This document shows, piece after piece, positions 7,898 to 15,457 of a DNA stretch of 37,555 nt (its first letter is position 1; each line of letters starts with the position of its first letter). A model generated the notes under the pieces. The model made no database searches and was not told the origin of the DNA. It worked only from the letters and a program-made list of their open reading frames with translations. Both the position numbers and the translations under genes were made by a program. This DNA is from Candidatus Zixiibacteriota bacterium (GTDB taxonomy: Bacteria > Zixibacteria > MSB-5A5 > DSPP01): NCBI GenBank assembly GCA_022614805.1, contig JAKEHY010000012.1, forward strand, positions 1-37,555, read 5' to 3'.

Positions 7898-8614
7898 ATG
7901 GCAGAAGCGACAAAAGTTGACGTCCCCGGCTTGACTGAGTATATAGAAAAAATTGCCGGGTGGAACATTGATGATTTAGCAGAGCGCAAGGAACTCGGCA
8001 TTATTAACTTTACTACTGCCAAGGAAACACTCCGAAAAGCCCAAGCGTTATTTAGGGAACTTCAAATTTTGCCGGTGCACTTACTACCGGAAGATGAGCT
8101 ACCAACCTTGAGCAGCCTAACACAACAAGTGTCCTCTACGTTTGATCAGATGGCCTCGTTCTCGATAGAAGGACCAAATCCCACCCAGAGGCGAGATGTT
8201 CTCATCACTCAACTACAAAACACCTACAGCAAAGCATATAAGGAATTTGGAAGATGGCTTGGTTTTCTTAGCTACAAAAGTACAAACGTTCAGGAGGCCG
8301 CTCGTGCGTTGAACGAAGCGGTGGTTGGGGCTAAGAGGGAGCTTGAAGGAGTCGTATCGTATGTTTTGGAGATGAAAAAGCAGGCCGATTCCATCGTAAA
8401 CGCTATGAAGGAAGCGGCGGCGACGGTTGGGGTGGGGCACTATAGCACCCGTTTTGAAGACGTTGCGAAGAAATACGCCAAGGACAGTAAAGGATGGTTA
8501 TGGGCAGCACTTGGGTTTGCCACAGTAGCGGTGATAGGTGCAATTCTTTCTGCGATTTTTTGGCCTCTCCCGGAGAATCTAAGGGAAATGGGGGGTCGGT
8601 GTTGCAACACGTAA
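7898..8614 (+). CDS. Hypothetical two-helix membrane protein, N-terminal part (frameshifted)
   Basis: The frame gives 238 residues, mostly helical and charged with likely coiled-coil stretches, then one clear membrane helix near the end (WLWAALGFATVAVIGAIL). After that the reading loses sense and stops within 11 codons of the GGGGGG run. The next frame (8596-8922) continues with a second membrane helix and a conserved-looking tail, so the natural protein is probably about 341 residues. The join point is G GGG GGT at 8590-8596, either a one-base deletion, a sequencing error in a homopolymer, or a -1 ribosomal slip site. I do not know a function. The DNA is visibly more AT-rich than its neighbours, which hints at horizontal acquisition. 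Confidence 0.6.
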   Translation: MAEATKVDVPGLTEYIEKIAGWNIDDLAERKELGIINFTTAKETLRKAQALFRELQILPVHLLPEDELPTLSSLTQQVSSTFDQMASFSIEGPNPTQRRDVLITQLQNTYSKAYKEFGRWLGFLSYKSTNVQEAARALNEAVVGAKRELEGVVSYVLEMKKQADSIVNAMKEAAATVGVGHYSTRFEDVAKKYAKDSKGWLWAALGFATVAVIGAILSAIFWPLPENLREMGGRCCNT

Positions 8615-8922
8615 TAACGAAAGTGATGGTCTTGTCGGTATTGATAACAGGTGCGCTGTGGTGCGCTCGAAATTACCGGGCACTTAGGCACTTACAGATA
8701 GCAAACGAACACCGGCAGCACGCTCTCGGAACATTCGAGACATTTGTGCAGGCCACAAAGGAAGATGACATAAAAGATGCGGTGTTGTTAGAAACCACAC
8801 GAGCAATTTTTCAGTTTGGAAGCAGTGGGTTTATTCCAAGCGAAGATTCAGCGCTTCCGGCTACAAAGATATTTGAAGTTGTTCGGAGTCTGAAGATTCC
8901 GTCTCAAAGTAGCTCTCAGTAG
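8596..8922 (+). CDS. Hypothetical two-helix membrane protein, C-terminal part (continuation in -1 frame)
   Basis: This frame starts making sense right after the G-run and encodes a second membrane helix (VMVLSVLITGALW) followed by ARNYRALRHLQIANEHRQ and a soluble tail that ends at a TAG. A membrane helix followed by a RNY-x-A-x-(K/R)-H...N-x-H-R-x-x-A-L pattern is a combination I recall from full-length hypothetical proteins that also carry the upstream coiled-coil part, so I read both halves as one gene. Independent starts are possible at ATG 8494 or ATG 8626, but neither has a ribosome site. No function is proposed. Confidence 0.5.
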   Translation, partial: SVLQHVITKVMVLSVLITGALWCARNYRALRHLQIANEHRQHALGTFETFVQATKEDDIKDAVLLETTRAIFQFGSSGFIPSEDSALPATKIFEVVRSLKIPSQSSSQ

Positions 8923-9103
8923 GGTGGGAAGGATTTTTCCGCGAGCACAGAAAAAGGCGGGGAAGGGAGACCTCTCAGCTTGACTAAAAGAGCGCAGTAT
9001 GTTTTTTTTGGGGTTGTGCACATTAGGGTAATAACGCGACGATTTCAAGAAAATGAGTTCTTAAAGTTGTCCCAGATTCCCCGCTTTATTGAAAGGACGA
9101 AAG
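8923..9103. other. Short spacer, no gene seen
   Basis: The 181 bases hold no convincing frame. GAAAGGA at 9091-9097 is the ribosome site for the CDGSH gene. No clear promoter or terminator is visible. Confidence 0.4.
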
Positions 9104-9334
9104 ATGCCAGCCAAAATAACGGCCAATAAAAATGGCCCGCTTCGAATCGAAGGGGAGTTTATTATCTGCGACCCGGAGGGGAAAACCTATGGCCTTTCCG
9201 GTCGGACGATAATTTCTCTCTGCCGCTGCGGCAATTCGGCCAACAAACCGTTTTGCGACGGCAGCCACAACCGGGTCGGCTTTCAGCACGAGCCGGCGAC
9301 CTTCGAGCTGCCGCCGCCCCAGCCGAAATTGTAA
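9104..9334 (+). CDS. CDGSH-type iron-sulfur protein (small)
   Basis: The 76-residue protein carries one CDGSH motif, CRCGNSANKPFCDGSH, with ligands Cys40, Cys42, Cys51 and His55. This three-cysteine, one-histidine set binds a redox-active [2Fe-2S] cluster in the mitoNEET/CDGSH family. There is no membrane anchor, so it should be a soluble cytoplasmic protein. ATG 9104 is preferred over TTG 9089 because AAAGGA lies at the right distance. The role of bacterial single-CDGSH proteins is not settled; electron transfer or cluster transfer are the usual proposals. It is followed by a repeat-filled gap and then the CADD-like gene on the same strand, with no evidence that they are co-regulated. Confidence 0.92.
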   Translation: MPAKITANKNGPLRIEGEFIICDPEGKTYGLSGRTIISLCRCGNSANKPFCDGSHNRVGFQHEPATFELPPPQPKL

Positions 9335-9524
9335 AGCTATAATTTCTATTCAGCCGGATTGAAAATCCGGCTTACGATGATAGTTTTGTCCCGCCATCTG
9401 GATGGGACTTTACGAGCCGGATTGAAAATCCGGCCTACGAAGAAAACAGACCCGGGCTGCCAGCGAAGAGGGCTTTACAAGCTCTATGGAACTTTTTATA
9501 TTGCCGCCACAAGGAGGAGGAAAA
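9335..9524 (+). repeat. Paired palindromic repeats with CYTACGA tails
   Basis: Two copies of a palindrome with arms GCCGGATT and AATCCGGC around GAA lie at 9353-9371 and 9416-9434, 63 bases apart. Each is followed by CTTACGA or CCTACGA. Between them GTCCC (9389-9393) and GGGAC (9404-9408) form another inverted pair. The unit belongs to the same arm/arm/CTACGA family as 347-369, 10728-10750 and 27681-27703. A strong ribosome site, AGGAGGAGG at 9512-9520, ends the spacer. Confidence 0.75.
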
Positions 9525-10217
9525 ATGGAAGGTCTGAACGAACTGAAAAATCTGATACGGGAAAAGAGCATACTGAAGCACCCATTCTATAAAGCTTGGG
9601 CGGTGGGGTTATTGTCGCAGGAAGATTTGCGGCGCTATGCCTGCCAGTACTACCACCACGTGCGGGCATTTCCGACCTACGTGGCGGGGATTATCGCCAA
9701 TTGCGAGAGCCCGCGCCTGCGGTCGATTTTACTGGAAAACCTGAATGATGAGGAAGGTTCGACGCCGACCCATCTGGATTTGTGGGTGAATTTTAGCCAG
9801 TCGCTGGGGCTTTCGCGCAGTGAAATGGAAAGTTCGGAGGTTTATCCGGAGACACGCAACTTCGTAGATTCCTTCAAAAACCTGACTCGCAACAGTTCGG
9901 CGCCAATCGGAGCGGCGGCTTTGTATGCCTATGAGTCGCAGATTCCGGCCGTTGCCTATGAGAAAATCGAGGGACTGAAGAAATACGAGTACGGCTCCAA
10001 CCTAAATGTGACTTTCTTTGCCGTTCACCAGGAAGCGGACGTGCGGCATACGGCCGATTTGGAAAAAGTCGTGGCGACAGCGCATCCGCAGGAGGAAACG
10101 AAAGCGGTTGCGGCTGTTCATCAGATTTTGAACGGGTGGTGGGGGCTTTTAGACGGGGTTTTGGAACGGTCGGCGGAGCTGAAAGAGAAAGTGGCCGCTT
10201 GCGAGATGCTGCAATAG
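9525..10217 (+). CDS. CADD-family di-metal oxygenase-like protein, possible p-aminobenzoate synthase
   Basis: The 230-residue all-helical protein belongs to the TenA/PqqC-like fold and closely resembles Chlamydia CADD. The metal-ligand pattern is complete: Glu76, His83, Glu137, His168, Asp172 and His175 (NDEEGSTPTHLDLW, YAYESQIP, HQEADVRHT). Tyr22 in HPFYKAW and Lys147 in YEKIEGL line up with the CADD tyrosine and lysine reported to supply, respectively, the ring and the amine of p-aminobenzoate in a self-sacrificing reaction (Tyr27 and Lys152 in C. trachomatis, numbering from memory). It may thus feed folate synthesis without PabABC. ATG 9525 is chosen for its AGGAGGAGG site; an in-frame ATG at 9486 lacks one. 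No other folate gene lies in the window. Confidence 0.85.
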   Translation: MEGLNELKNLIREKSILKHPFYKAWAVGLLSQEDLRRYACQYYHHVRAFPTYVAGIIANCESPRLRSILLENLNDEEGSTPTHLDLWVNFSQSLGLSRSEMESSEVYPETRNFVDSFKNLTRNSSAPIGAAALYAYESQIPAVAYEKIEGLKKYEYGSNLNVTFFAVHQEADVRHTADLEKVVATAHPQEETKAVAAVHQILNGWWGLLDGVLERSAELKEKVAACEMLQ

Positions 10218-10761
10218 GCCGTTGCGCACCAAGATTCGGGAGCGGAGCTGCCTCGCAACGGCGGGCACCTCACCCCCTGGCCCCCTCTCCGTCCTTCGAC
10301 TGCGCTCGGGACAAGCAAAGCACAGAGGGGGAATGCAGGCGGTTCGGGTGCAGAGCTCCCTCACAATCTTGGGGCTCCCTTACGCCATCGGGAAGTTTTG
10401 CTCGAACAGTATTTGACCCCACCCCTCGGCCCCGCTAAAGCGCGGCCTCGTTCCCCTGGCCGGGACCCGAGGCCTCGGCTCGGGCAGGCCTCCCCTTTAG
10501 GGGAGGGAAAAAACAAAGCGCAGGTATTGACACCTTTTATCCGCAAGCGTATATAGAAATAACAGGGGTTTAATGAATTGAACCCCTGCGGTGGAAAGGA
10601 GAAAGCAGGCGACTGCGGTTTTTTTTGAGCCGGTTTGTGAAAAAAATCACTTATAGCAGGGGTGGAGGTCTGAAGACCTTCCCTCAACTGCGTTCGGGAC
10701 AAGCCGCTACGCGCAATAAGACGGTTTGCCGGGTTGAAACCCGGCCTACGAACTAAAGCGT
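10218..10761. repeat. 544-base repeat-mosaic spacer upstream of the nuo operon
   Basis: No gene is seen. Right after the CADD-like gene, arms GCCGTTGCG (10219-10227) and CGCAACGGC (10254-10262) can pair. Then come TCGGGAGCGGAGCT (10235-10248, also at 12237-12250), a CCCCCTCTCC arm whose loop contains the CTCGGGACAAG module (10295-10315), a GC-rich block at 10457-10490 related to 2871-2902, arms GGGGTT/AACCCC (10565-10585), arms GGTCT/AGACC (10667-10678), another CTCGGGACAAG-type copy (10683-10703) and arms GCCGGGTT/AACCCGGC with CTACGA (10728-10751). The nuo promoter candidate sits at 10527-10555, so some modules would be in the nuo leader RNA. Confidence 0.7.
10527..10555 (+). promoter_or_regulatory. 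Probable sigma70-like promoter of the nuo operon
   Basis: A perfect TTGACA (10527-10532) is followed after 17 bases by TATATA (10550-10555). It points toward nuoA about 200 bases downstream and is the best promoter-like pair in the gap. The resulting leader would contain three palindromic modules before the nuoA start. Confidence 0.55.
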
Positions 10762-11118
10762 ATGTTTGAGACCTATTTTCCCCTGGCGGTAATGATTGCG
10801 GCGGCGACCGTAATCGGCGTCGGCCAGCTGGTGCTTTCGCATCTTTTGGGACGGAAATCAAAAAGCCCCAAAAAGCTCATTCCCTACGAATGCGGGGTGG
10901 ACCCGGTGGGCTCGGCCCGCGAGCGTTTTCCGGTCAAGTATTATCTGATTGCGATGCTTTTCATCATCTTCGACATCGAAGTGGTGTTTCTGTTCCCGTG
11001 GGCGGTGGTATATAAACAGTTGGCGCTTTTCGGATTCATCGAGATGGCGATTTTTATCTTCATTTTGTTTGTGGGGTACGTGTACATCGTCAAAAAAGGA
11101 GCCCTGCTGTGGGAATAA
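10762..11118 (+). CDS. nuoA: NADH-quinone oxidoreductase subunit A
   Basis: The 118-residue membrane subunit has three predicted helices (about 6-28, 60-82, 88-110). The loop between helices 1 and 2 holds the conserved YECGVDP, followed by [19 protein letters not shown], the acidic helix start near the quinone channel. In complex I this subunit sits at the junction of membrane and peripheral arms. It opens the 14-gene nuo operon. The stop overlaps the nuoB start by ten bases. No strong ribosome site precedes the ATG. Confidence 0.97.
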   Translation: MFETYFPLAVMIAAATVIGVGQLVLSHLLGRKSKSPKKLIPYECGVDPVGSARERFPVKYYLIAMLFIIFDIEVVFLFPWAVVYKQLALFGFIEMAIFIFILFVGYVYIVKKGALLWE

Positions 11119-11645
11119 AGCCTAATTTGATTGACCTTGCGCCGCCGAAAAAAGGGCCGGAGGAGCTGGCGGCGGATTTGAAGGAAAACGTTTTTTTGAC
11201 CTCGGTCGAAAAGGTGGTGAACTGGGGGCGGAAATCCTCCATCTGGCCTTTGGGGTTCGGGCTGGCCTGCTGTGCCATCGAGATGATGTCCACCTTTGCG
11301 TCCCGCTACGATTTGGCCCGATTCGGGATGGAAGTGATGCGCTCTTCGCCGCGTCAGGCAGACCTGATGATCGTGGCGGGGCGGGTTTCCATCAACATGG
11401 CGCCGGTTTTGCGCCAGCTCTATGAACAAATGCCCAACCCGAGATGGGTGATTTCGATGGGGGCGTGCGCTTCGTGCGGCGGGATTTTCAACAACTACGC
11501 CATCGTGCAGGGAGTGGACCGCATCGTGCCGGTGGACATTTACGTCCCCGGCTGCCCGCCGCGGCCGGAGCAGTTGATTCACGGAATAACCTTGCTGCAG
11601 GAGAAGATAATGAAGGAAAAGCTCCTGCAGAAGAAAGTAAGTTAA
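11109..11645 (+). CDS. nuoB: NADH-quinone oxidoreductase subunit B
   Basis: The 178-residue subunit carries cluster N2, the last [4Fe-4S] centre before quinone. Ligands are the tandem Cys54-Cys55 ([11 protein letters not shown]), Cys120 (MGACASCGG) and Cys149 (VPGCPPRPE), with the spacing of the E. coli protein. The start is GTG inside the end of nuoA, implying translational coupling; an in-frame ATG is not available before the conserved core. It contacts NuoD around the quinone site. Forty-seven bases, including arms CGAGG/CCTCG at 11648-11660, separate it from nuoC. Confidence 0.97.
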   Translation: MGIKPNLIDLAPPKKGPEELAADLKENVFLTSVEKVVNWGRKSSIWPLGFGLACCAIEMMSTFASRYDLARFGMEVMRSSPRQADLMIVAGRVSINMAPVLRQLYEQMPNPRWVISMGACASCGGIFNNYAIVQGVDRIVPVDIYVPGCPPRPEQLIHGITLLQEKIMKEKLLQKKVS

Positions 11646-11692
11646 TTCGAGGTTTCCTCGGGTGCGGAGGGAACCCAGTAGATAGATTTTGG

Positions 11693-12193
11693 ATGGGATT
11701 TGAACCGATAGAGAAACTGAAAAACAGATTCGGCGACCGGCTCGCAGAGGTTGTCAATTTCAGGGAAGAGTGGTCGGTTTATGTGCAAAAATCCGACCTT
11801 ATCGAAGTTTTGAAATTTCTCAAAACCGAGCCGGGGTGTGAATTCAATTTTCTTTCCGACCTCACCTCGGTCGATTTGTTCACCCAAAAGCCGCGTTTCG
11901 AAGTTTTGTATCATCTTTATTCCATTCCCCTCCATCACCGGCTGCGGGTCAAGGTGAGAGTGGAGGAAGGGGAGAAAGTCCCAACGGCCACGGTACTCTG
12001 GAATGCGGCCAACTGGCACGAGCGGGAAGTTTACGACTTGATGGGAATCGAATTTGAAGGCCATCCCGACCTGCGCCGGATTTTGATGCGGGAGGAATGG
12101 ATAGGCCATCCTTTGCGCAAGGATTTCCCGCTCACCTACGAGGCGCCGCATTTTTCTTTCAACAAGGACCTGCCACCGGAGATTATCAAGTAG
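11693..12193 (+). CDS. nuoC: NADH-quinone oxidoreductase subunit C (30 kDa)
   Basis: The 166-residue protein is a stand-alone NuoC, not fused to NuoD. The family signature is present near the end: WHEREVYDLMGIEFEGHPD followed by RRILM and GHPLRKDFPL. It is a peripheral-arm subunit without cofactors. I place the start at ATG 11693, since the frame remains open far upstream only as an overlap over nuoB; there is no good ribosome site (GGAGGG at 11666-11671 is too far). An unusual 175-base repeat mosaic separates it from nuoD. Confidence 0.93.
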   Translation: MGFEPIEKLKNRFGDRLAEVVNFREEWSVYVQKSDLIEVLKFLKTEPGCEFNFLSDLTSVDLFTQKPRFEVLYHLYSIPLHHRLRVKVRVEEGEKVPTATVLWNAANWHEREVYDLMGIEFEGHPDLRRILMREEWIGHPLRKDFPLTYEAPHFSFNKDLPPEIIK

Positions 12194-12368
12194 CGATGGA
12201 TAGCGGACTGGTTCCCTCGCTTGCGCTCGGGACAAGTCGGGAGCGGAGCTCCCTCACAACGGTGAACACCTCACCCCCAACCCCTCTCCACCGAATGGAG
12301 AGGGGAAGGGCGTATCGCGATACGCCCCCACAAAAAGGGCTATGTGAGGAGGGAGTTGCCGGGTAGAG
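12194..12368 (+). repeat. Repeat mosaic inserted between nuoC and nuoD
   Basis: The gap carries, in order, CTCGGGACAAG (12216-12236 module), TCGGGAGCGGAGCT (12237-12250), the palindrome CCCCTCTCC-N7-GGAGAGGGG (12281-12305), and a perfect 20-base palindrome with half-site GGGCGTATCG (12308-12327) followed by CCCACAAAAAGG. The same modules occur at 2794, 10235 and 27730. It sits inside an operon, so it must be transcribed; the stem-loops could alter RNA stability or translation of nuoD. Confidence 0.8.
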
Positions 12369-13541
12369 ATGGCCAAGACCGAGACAATGACCCTCAATAT
12401 GGGGCCGCAGCACCCCTCCACCCACGGGGTTTTGCGCCTCATTCTGGAACTGGACGGGGAAAGGGTGGTGAAATGCACGCCGGTGATGGGGTATCTGCAC
12501 ACCGGCATCGAAAAGAACGCGGAAGACAAGAAGTACATGCACGTTCTGCCGATGACCGACCGGATGGACTACCTGGCGCCGATGACCAACAATTTGGTTT
12601 TCTGTCTGGCGGTCGAGAAACTCTTAAACATCGAAATCCCCCCCAAGGCGCAATGGCTGCGGGTGCTTTTGAACGAGCTGACCCGCATCGGCTCCCACTG
12701 TGTCTGGCTGGGTACCCACGCCCTGGACATCGGGGCGATGTCGATGTTTCTGTACACCTTCCGGGAACGGGAGCGGATTTTGGAGATTTACGAAATGGTC
12801 TCCGGGCAGCGGATGATGTCCTCCTACTTCCGCATAGGGGGGGTGATGGAGGACGTGCCGCCGGACTTCGAGGAAAAAGTCCGCGCGATTTTGCGCGATT
12901 TTCCGGCCCGGTTCGACGAGTACGAGGCGCTTTTGACCAAAAACAAAATCTGGCAGAACCGCACCAAGGGGGTGGCCGTGATTTCCGGCGAGGATGCGGT
13001 CAACTGCGGGCTTTCGGGGCCCACTTTGCGCGGGTCGGGGGTGGACTGGGACATCCGCAAATCCAATCCGTATTCCGGCTACGAGAAGTTCGACTTTAAC
13101 GTGCCGGTCGGCCAGAACGGGGACGTCTTCGACCGGTATGTCGTGCGGATGGCGGAAATGCGGGAGAGCCTGAAAATCGTCCGGCAGGCCTTGGAGGGGC
13201 TGCCGGAGGGGGCCTGGATGGCGCGGGTGCCGGGCGTCACCCCGCCCCCCAAGGAGGAAGTCCTCTTCAAAATGGAAGCCTTGATTTTCCAGTTCAAAAT
13301 TTACACGGAGGGGTTTTCGCCGCCGGTCGGAGAAGTTTATTTTGCCATAGAATCGCCGCGGGGGGAATTGGGCTATTACGTCCGCAGCGACGGTACCCCG
13401 AAGCCGTACCGGATTCATTTCCGGACTCCTTCTTTCTGCAATTTGTCGGCCCTATCCAGGATGGTGGAGGGGCGGCTGATTGCCGACGTGGTGGCGGCCA
13501 TCGGCTCCATCGACATCGTTTTGGGGGACGTGGACCGGTGA
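12369..13541 (+). CDS. nuoD: NADH-quinone oxidoreductase subunit D (49 kDa)
   Basis: The 390-residue subunit forms most of the quinone pocket with NuoB. MGPQHPSTHG near the N-terminus supplies His19, a residue next to the quinone head group in studied enzymes, and YMHVLPMTDRMDYL supplies the conserved tyrosine. The C-terminus ends DIVLGDVDR, typical for the family, which descends from the large subunit of NiFe hydrogenases but lacks the nickel cysteines. GTGA at 13538-13541 couples its stop to nuoE. Confidence 0.97.
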   Translation: MAKTETMTLNMGPQHPSTHGVLRLILELDGERVVKCTPVMGYLHTGIEKNAEDKKYMHVLPMTDRMDYLAPMTNNLVFCLAVEKLLNIEIPPKAQWLRVLLNELTRIGSHCVWLGTHALDIGAMSMFLYTFRERERILEIYEMVSGQRMMSSYFRIGGVMEDVPPDFEEKVRAILRDFPARFDEYEALLTKNKIWQNRTKGVAVISGEDAVNCGLSGPTLRGSGVDWDIRKSNPYSGYEKFDFNVPVGQNGDVFDRYVVRMAEMRESLKIVRQALEGLPEGAWMARVPGVTPPPKEEVLFKMEALIFQFKIYTEGFSPPVGEVYFAIESPRGELGYYVRSDGTPKPYRIHFRTPSFCNLSALSRMVEGRLIADVVAAIGSIDIVLGDVDR

Positions 13542-14059
13542 ACGCGGCCGCGACGTATCAAACCGTGGAGAAAGCGGGCGTCAGAGTAGCCGTTTTGTCG
13601 CCCGCCACCGTCGAGAAAATCAAGCATGCGTTAGGACGGTTTCCGAAGCCGCTTTCGGCGGTTTTGCCCGCCTTTCACGCCGTCCACGAACAGTTCGGCT
13701 ACCTGGATGAGCCGATGTACGAGGCCATCGCCGAGGTTCTGGGGGTCACCCGGGCGGAAGTCGCCGAGGCGGCCACTTTTTACACCCTTTTTCCCAAACA
13801 GCCGGTCGGAAAAAATTTGATAATGGTCTGCAAGAATATCTCCTGCGCTTTGCGGGGGGCGGACAACCTCATCTCTTATCTCGAAAAGAGGCTGGGAATC
13901 AAAGTTGGCGAGACCACACCGGACGGGAAGTTCACCATCTGGAAGGTGGAATGCCTCGGTTCCTGCGGGACGGCGCCGATGATGCAGGTGAACGACCAAT
14001 TTCACGAAAATCTGACGAGGGGGAAGGTGGATGCGCTTTTGGAGAAACTGGCAAAGTGA
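13538..14059 (+). CDS. nuoE: NADH-quinone oxidoreductase subunit E (24 kDa)
   Basis: The 173-residue thioredoxin-fold protein binds the [2Fe-2S] cluster N1a through Cys98, Cys103 (VCKNISC), Cys139 and Cys143 (ECLGSC). With NuoF and NuoG it makes the NADH dehydrogenase module, so this complex should accept NADH directly rather than ferredoxin or F420. The start is GTG, overlapping the nuoD stop by four bases; the usual N-terminal helix region follows after about 20 residues. Confidence 0.95.
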   Translation: MNAAATYQTVEKAGVRVAVLSPATVEKIKHALGRFPKPLSAVLPAFHAVHEQFGYLDEPMYEAIAEVLGVTRAEVAEAATFYTLFPKQPVGKNLIMVCKNISCALRGADNLISYLEKRLGIKVGETTPDGKFTIWKVECLGSCGTAPMMQVNDQFHENLTRGKVDALLEKLAK

Positions 14060-14072
14060 AGAAATTTTTTGA

Positions 14073-14111
14073 TTGGATGATTTAGTGATTTGATGATTGA
14101 GTGAGTGAAAG
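14073..14111 (+). repeat. 39-base leader repeat, copy 1 (before nuoF)
   Basis: The AT-rich segment is built from short GATT/TGAT units and ends GAGTGAGTGAAAG, four bases before the nuoF ATG. It matches 15413-15451 before nuoG at about 33 of 39 positions by eye. Neither copy contains a good ribosome site. Confidence 0.7.
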
Positions 14112-14114
14112 TAT

Positions 14115-15416
14115 ATGGCAGAGAGAGTCTTGTTCAAATATATCGATGACCCGAAGCAACATCAGATGGACACCTATATCCGGCATAGCGGGTATTCCGC
14201 ATTGAAAAAGGCGTTGAAGGAAATCAAGCCGGCGGAATTGATTGAAATGGTCAAAAAATCGGGACTCCGCGGGAGGGGCGGGGCGGGATTCCCCACCGGG
14301 CTCAAGTGGAGTTTCGTTCCCAAAAATTCCGGCAAGCCGAAATACCTCTGCGTCAATGCCGACGAGAGTGAACCGGGAACTTTCAAGGACCGGCAGCTTA
14401 TGGAGGCCGACCCGCATCAGGTTTTGGAGGGGACGATTCTGGCGAGTTATGCCATCGGCTGCAATCACGCTTACTTCTACATCCGCGGCGAATTCGTTTT
14501 CGGCCACCAACGGATGGCGCAGGCGGTGGAGGAGGCGTATCAAAAGGGTTTTTTGGGGAAGAACATTTTGGGCTCCGGCTACGATTTGGACGTTACGATT
14601 GTCCGCGGCGGCGGGGCGTACATCTGCGGGGAGGAGACCGGGCTTATTGAATCGCTGGAAGGAAAACGGGCTTTTCCGCGCGTGAAACCTCCTTTTCCGG
14701 CGGTCTCCGGTCTCTACAATTGCCCCACGGTGGTCAACAACGTGGAGACCTTGGCCTGCGTGCCGCACATCGTCAACCGGGGGGCAGAATGGTTTGCCTC
14801 CCTCGGCCCCGCGAAAAGCCCCGGCACCAAGGTGGTCTGTTTGTCCGGGCACGTGAACAGGCCGGGGAATTACGAACTGGAGATGGGGACGCCGTTGCGG
14901 GAGTTGATTTACACCCACGGAGGGGGAATTCTCGGCGGCCGTAAGTTAAAAGCGGCCATACCAGGCGGCTCATCCGTGCCGATTCTGACCGAGAAAAGTA
15001 TCGACGTCAAACTGGACTTTGACTCTGTTGCAGCGGCCGGCTCGCTTTTGGGATGCGCGGCGGTCATCGTGATGGACGAGCGGACCTGCATGGTCTGGAT
15101 GGCGCAAAGGCTTTCGGAATTTTACGAGCATGAATCCTGCGGCAAATGCACCCCCTGCCGGGAGGGAACTTTCTGGCTGGTGGAGATTTTGTCCCGCATC
15201 GAAGAAGGCAAAGGAACAATGAAGGATTTGGATTTGCTTTTGAGCATCTGCGACAACATTGCCTTCAAAACGGTCTGCGCTTTGGCGGACGGGGCGGCGG
15301 CGCCGGTCGTTTCGGCCATCCAACACTTTAAGGATGAGTTTGTGGCGCACATTGAAGAGAAGCGGTGTCCGTGGCCGCATCGGGCGTTTGATTTTGACGG
15401 GTTTGTTCAAAATTGA
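14115..15416 (+). CDS. nuoF: NADH-quinone oxidoreductase subunit F (51 kDa, FMN and NADH site)
   Basis: The 433-residue subunit holds the FMN and NADH sites and cluster N3. GRGGAGFPTG (53-62) is the glycine-rich NADH/FMN loop, and GAYICGEETGLIESLEG is the second nucleotide-site segment. Cluster N3 is bound by Cys342, Cys345, Cys348 (SCGKCTPCREG) and Cys388. Electrons from NADH enter here and pass to NuoG. Its start lacks a clear ribosome site and follows an AT-rich repeat; the TGA stop lies inside the second copy of that repeat. Confidence 0.97.
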   Translation: MAERVLFKYIDDPKQHQMDTYIRHSGYSALKKALKEIKPAELIEMVKKSGLRGRGGAGFPTGLKWSFVPKNSGKPKYLCVNADESEPGTFKDRQLMEADPHQVLEGTILASYAIGCNHAYFYIRGEFVFGHQRMAQAVEEAYQKGFLGKNILGSGYDLDVTIVRGGGAYICGEETGLIESLEGKRAFPRVKPPFPAVSGLYNCPTVVNNVETLACVPHIVNRGAEWFASLGPAKSPGTKVVCLSGHVNRPGNYELEMGTPLRELIYTHGGGILGGRKLKAAIPGGSSVPILTEKSIDVKLDFDSVAAAGSLLGCAAVIVMDERTCMVWMAQRLSEFYEHESCGKCTPCREGTFWLVEILSRIEEGKGTMKDLDLLLSICDNIAFKTVCALADGAAAPVVSAIQHFKDEFVAHIEEKRCPWPHRAFDFDGFVQN

Positions 15417-15451
15417 ATGATTTAATGATTTGGTGATTGAGAGATTGAAAA
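15413..15451 (+). repeat. 39-base leader repeat, copy 2 (before nuoG)
   Basis: It is homologous to 14073-14111. The nuoF stop codon (15414-15416) is part of this copy, so the repeat overlaps the end of one gene and leads into the next. The nuoG ATG follows six bases after it. Confidence 0.7.
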
Positions 15452-15457
15452 ACAAAA

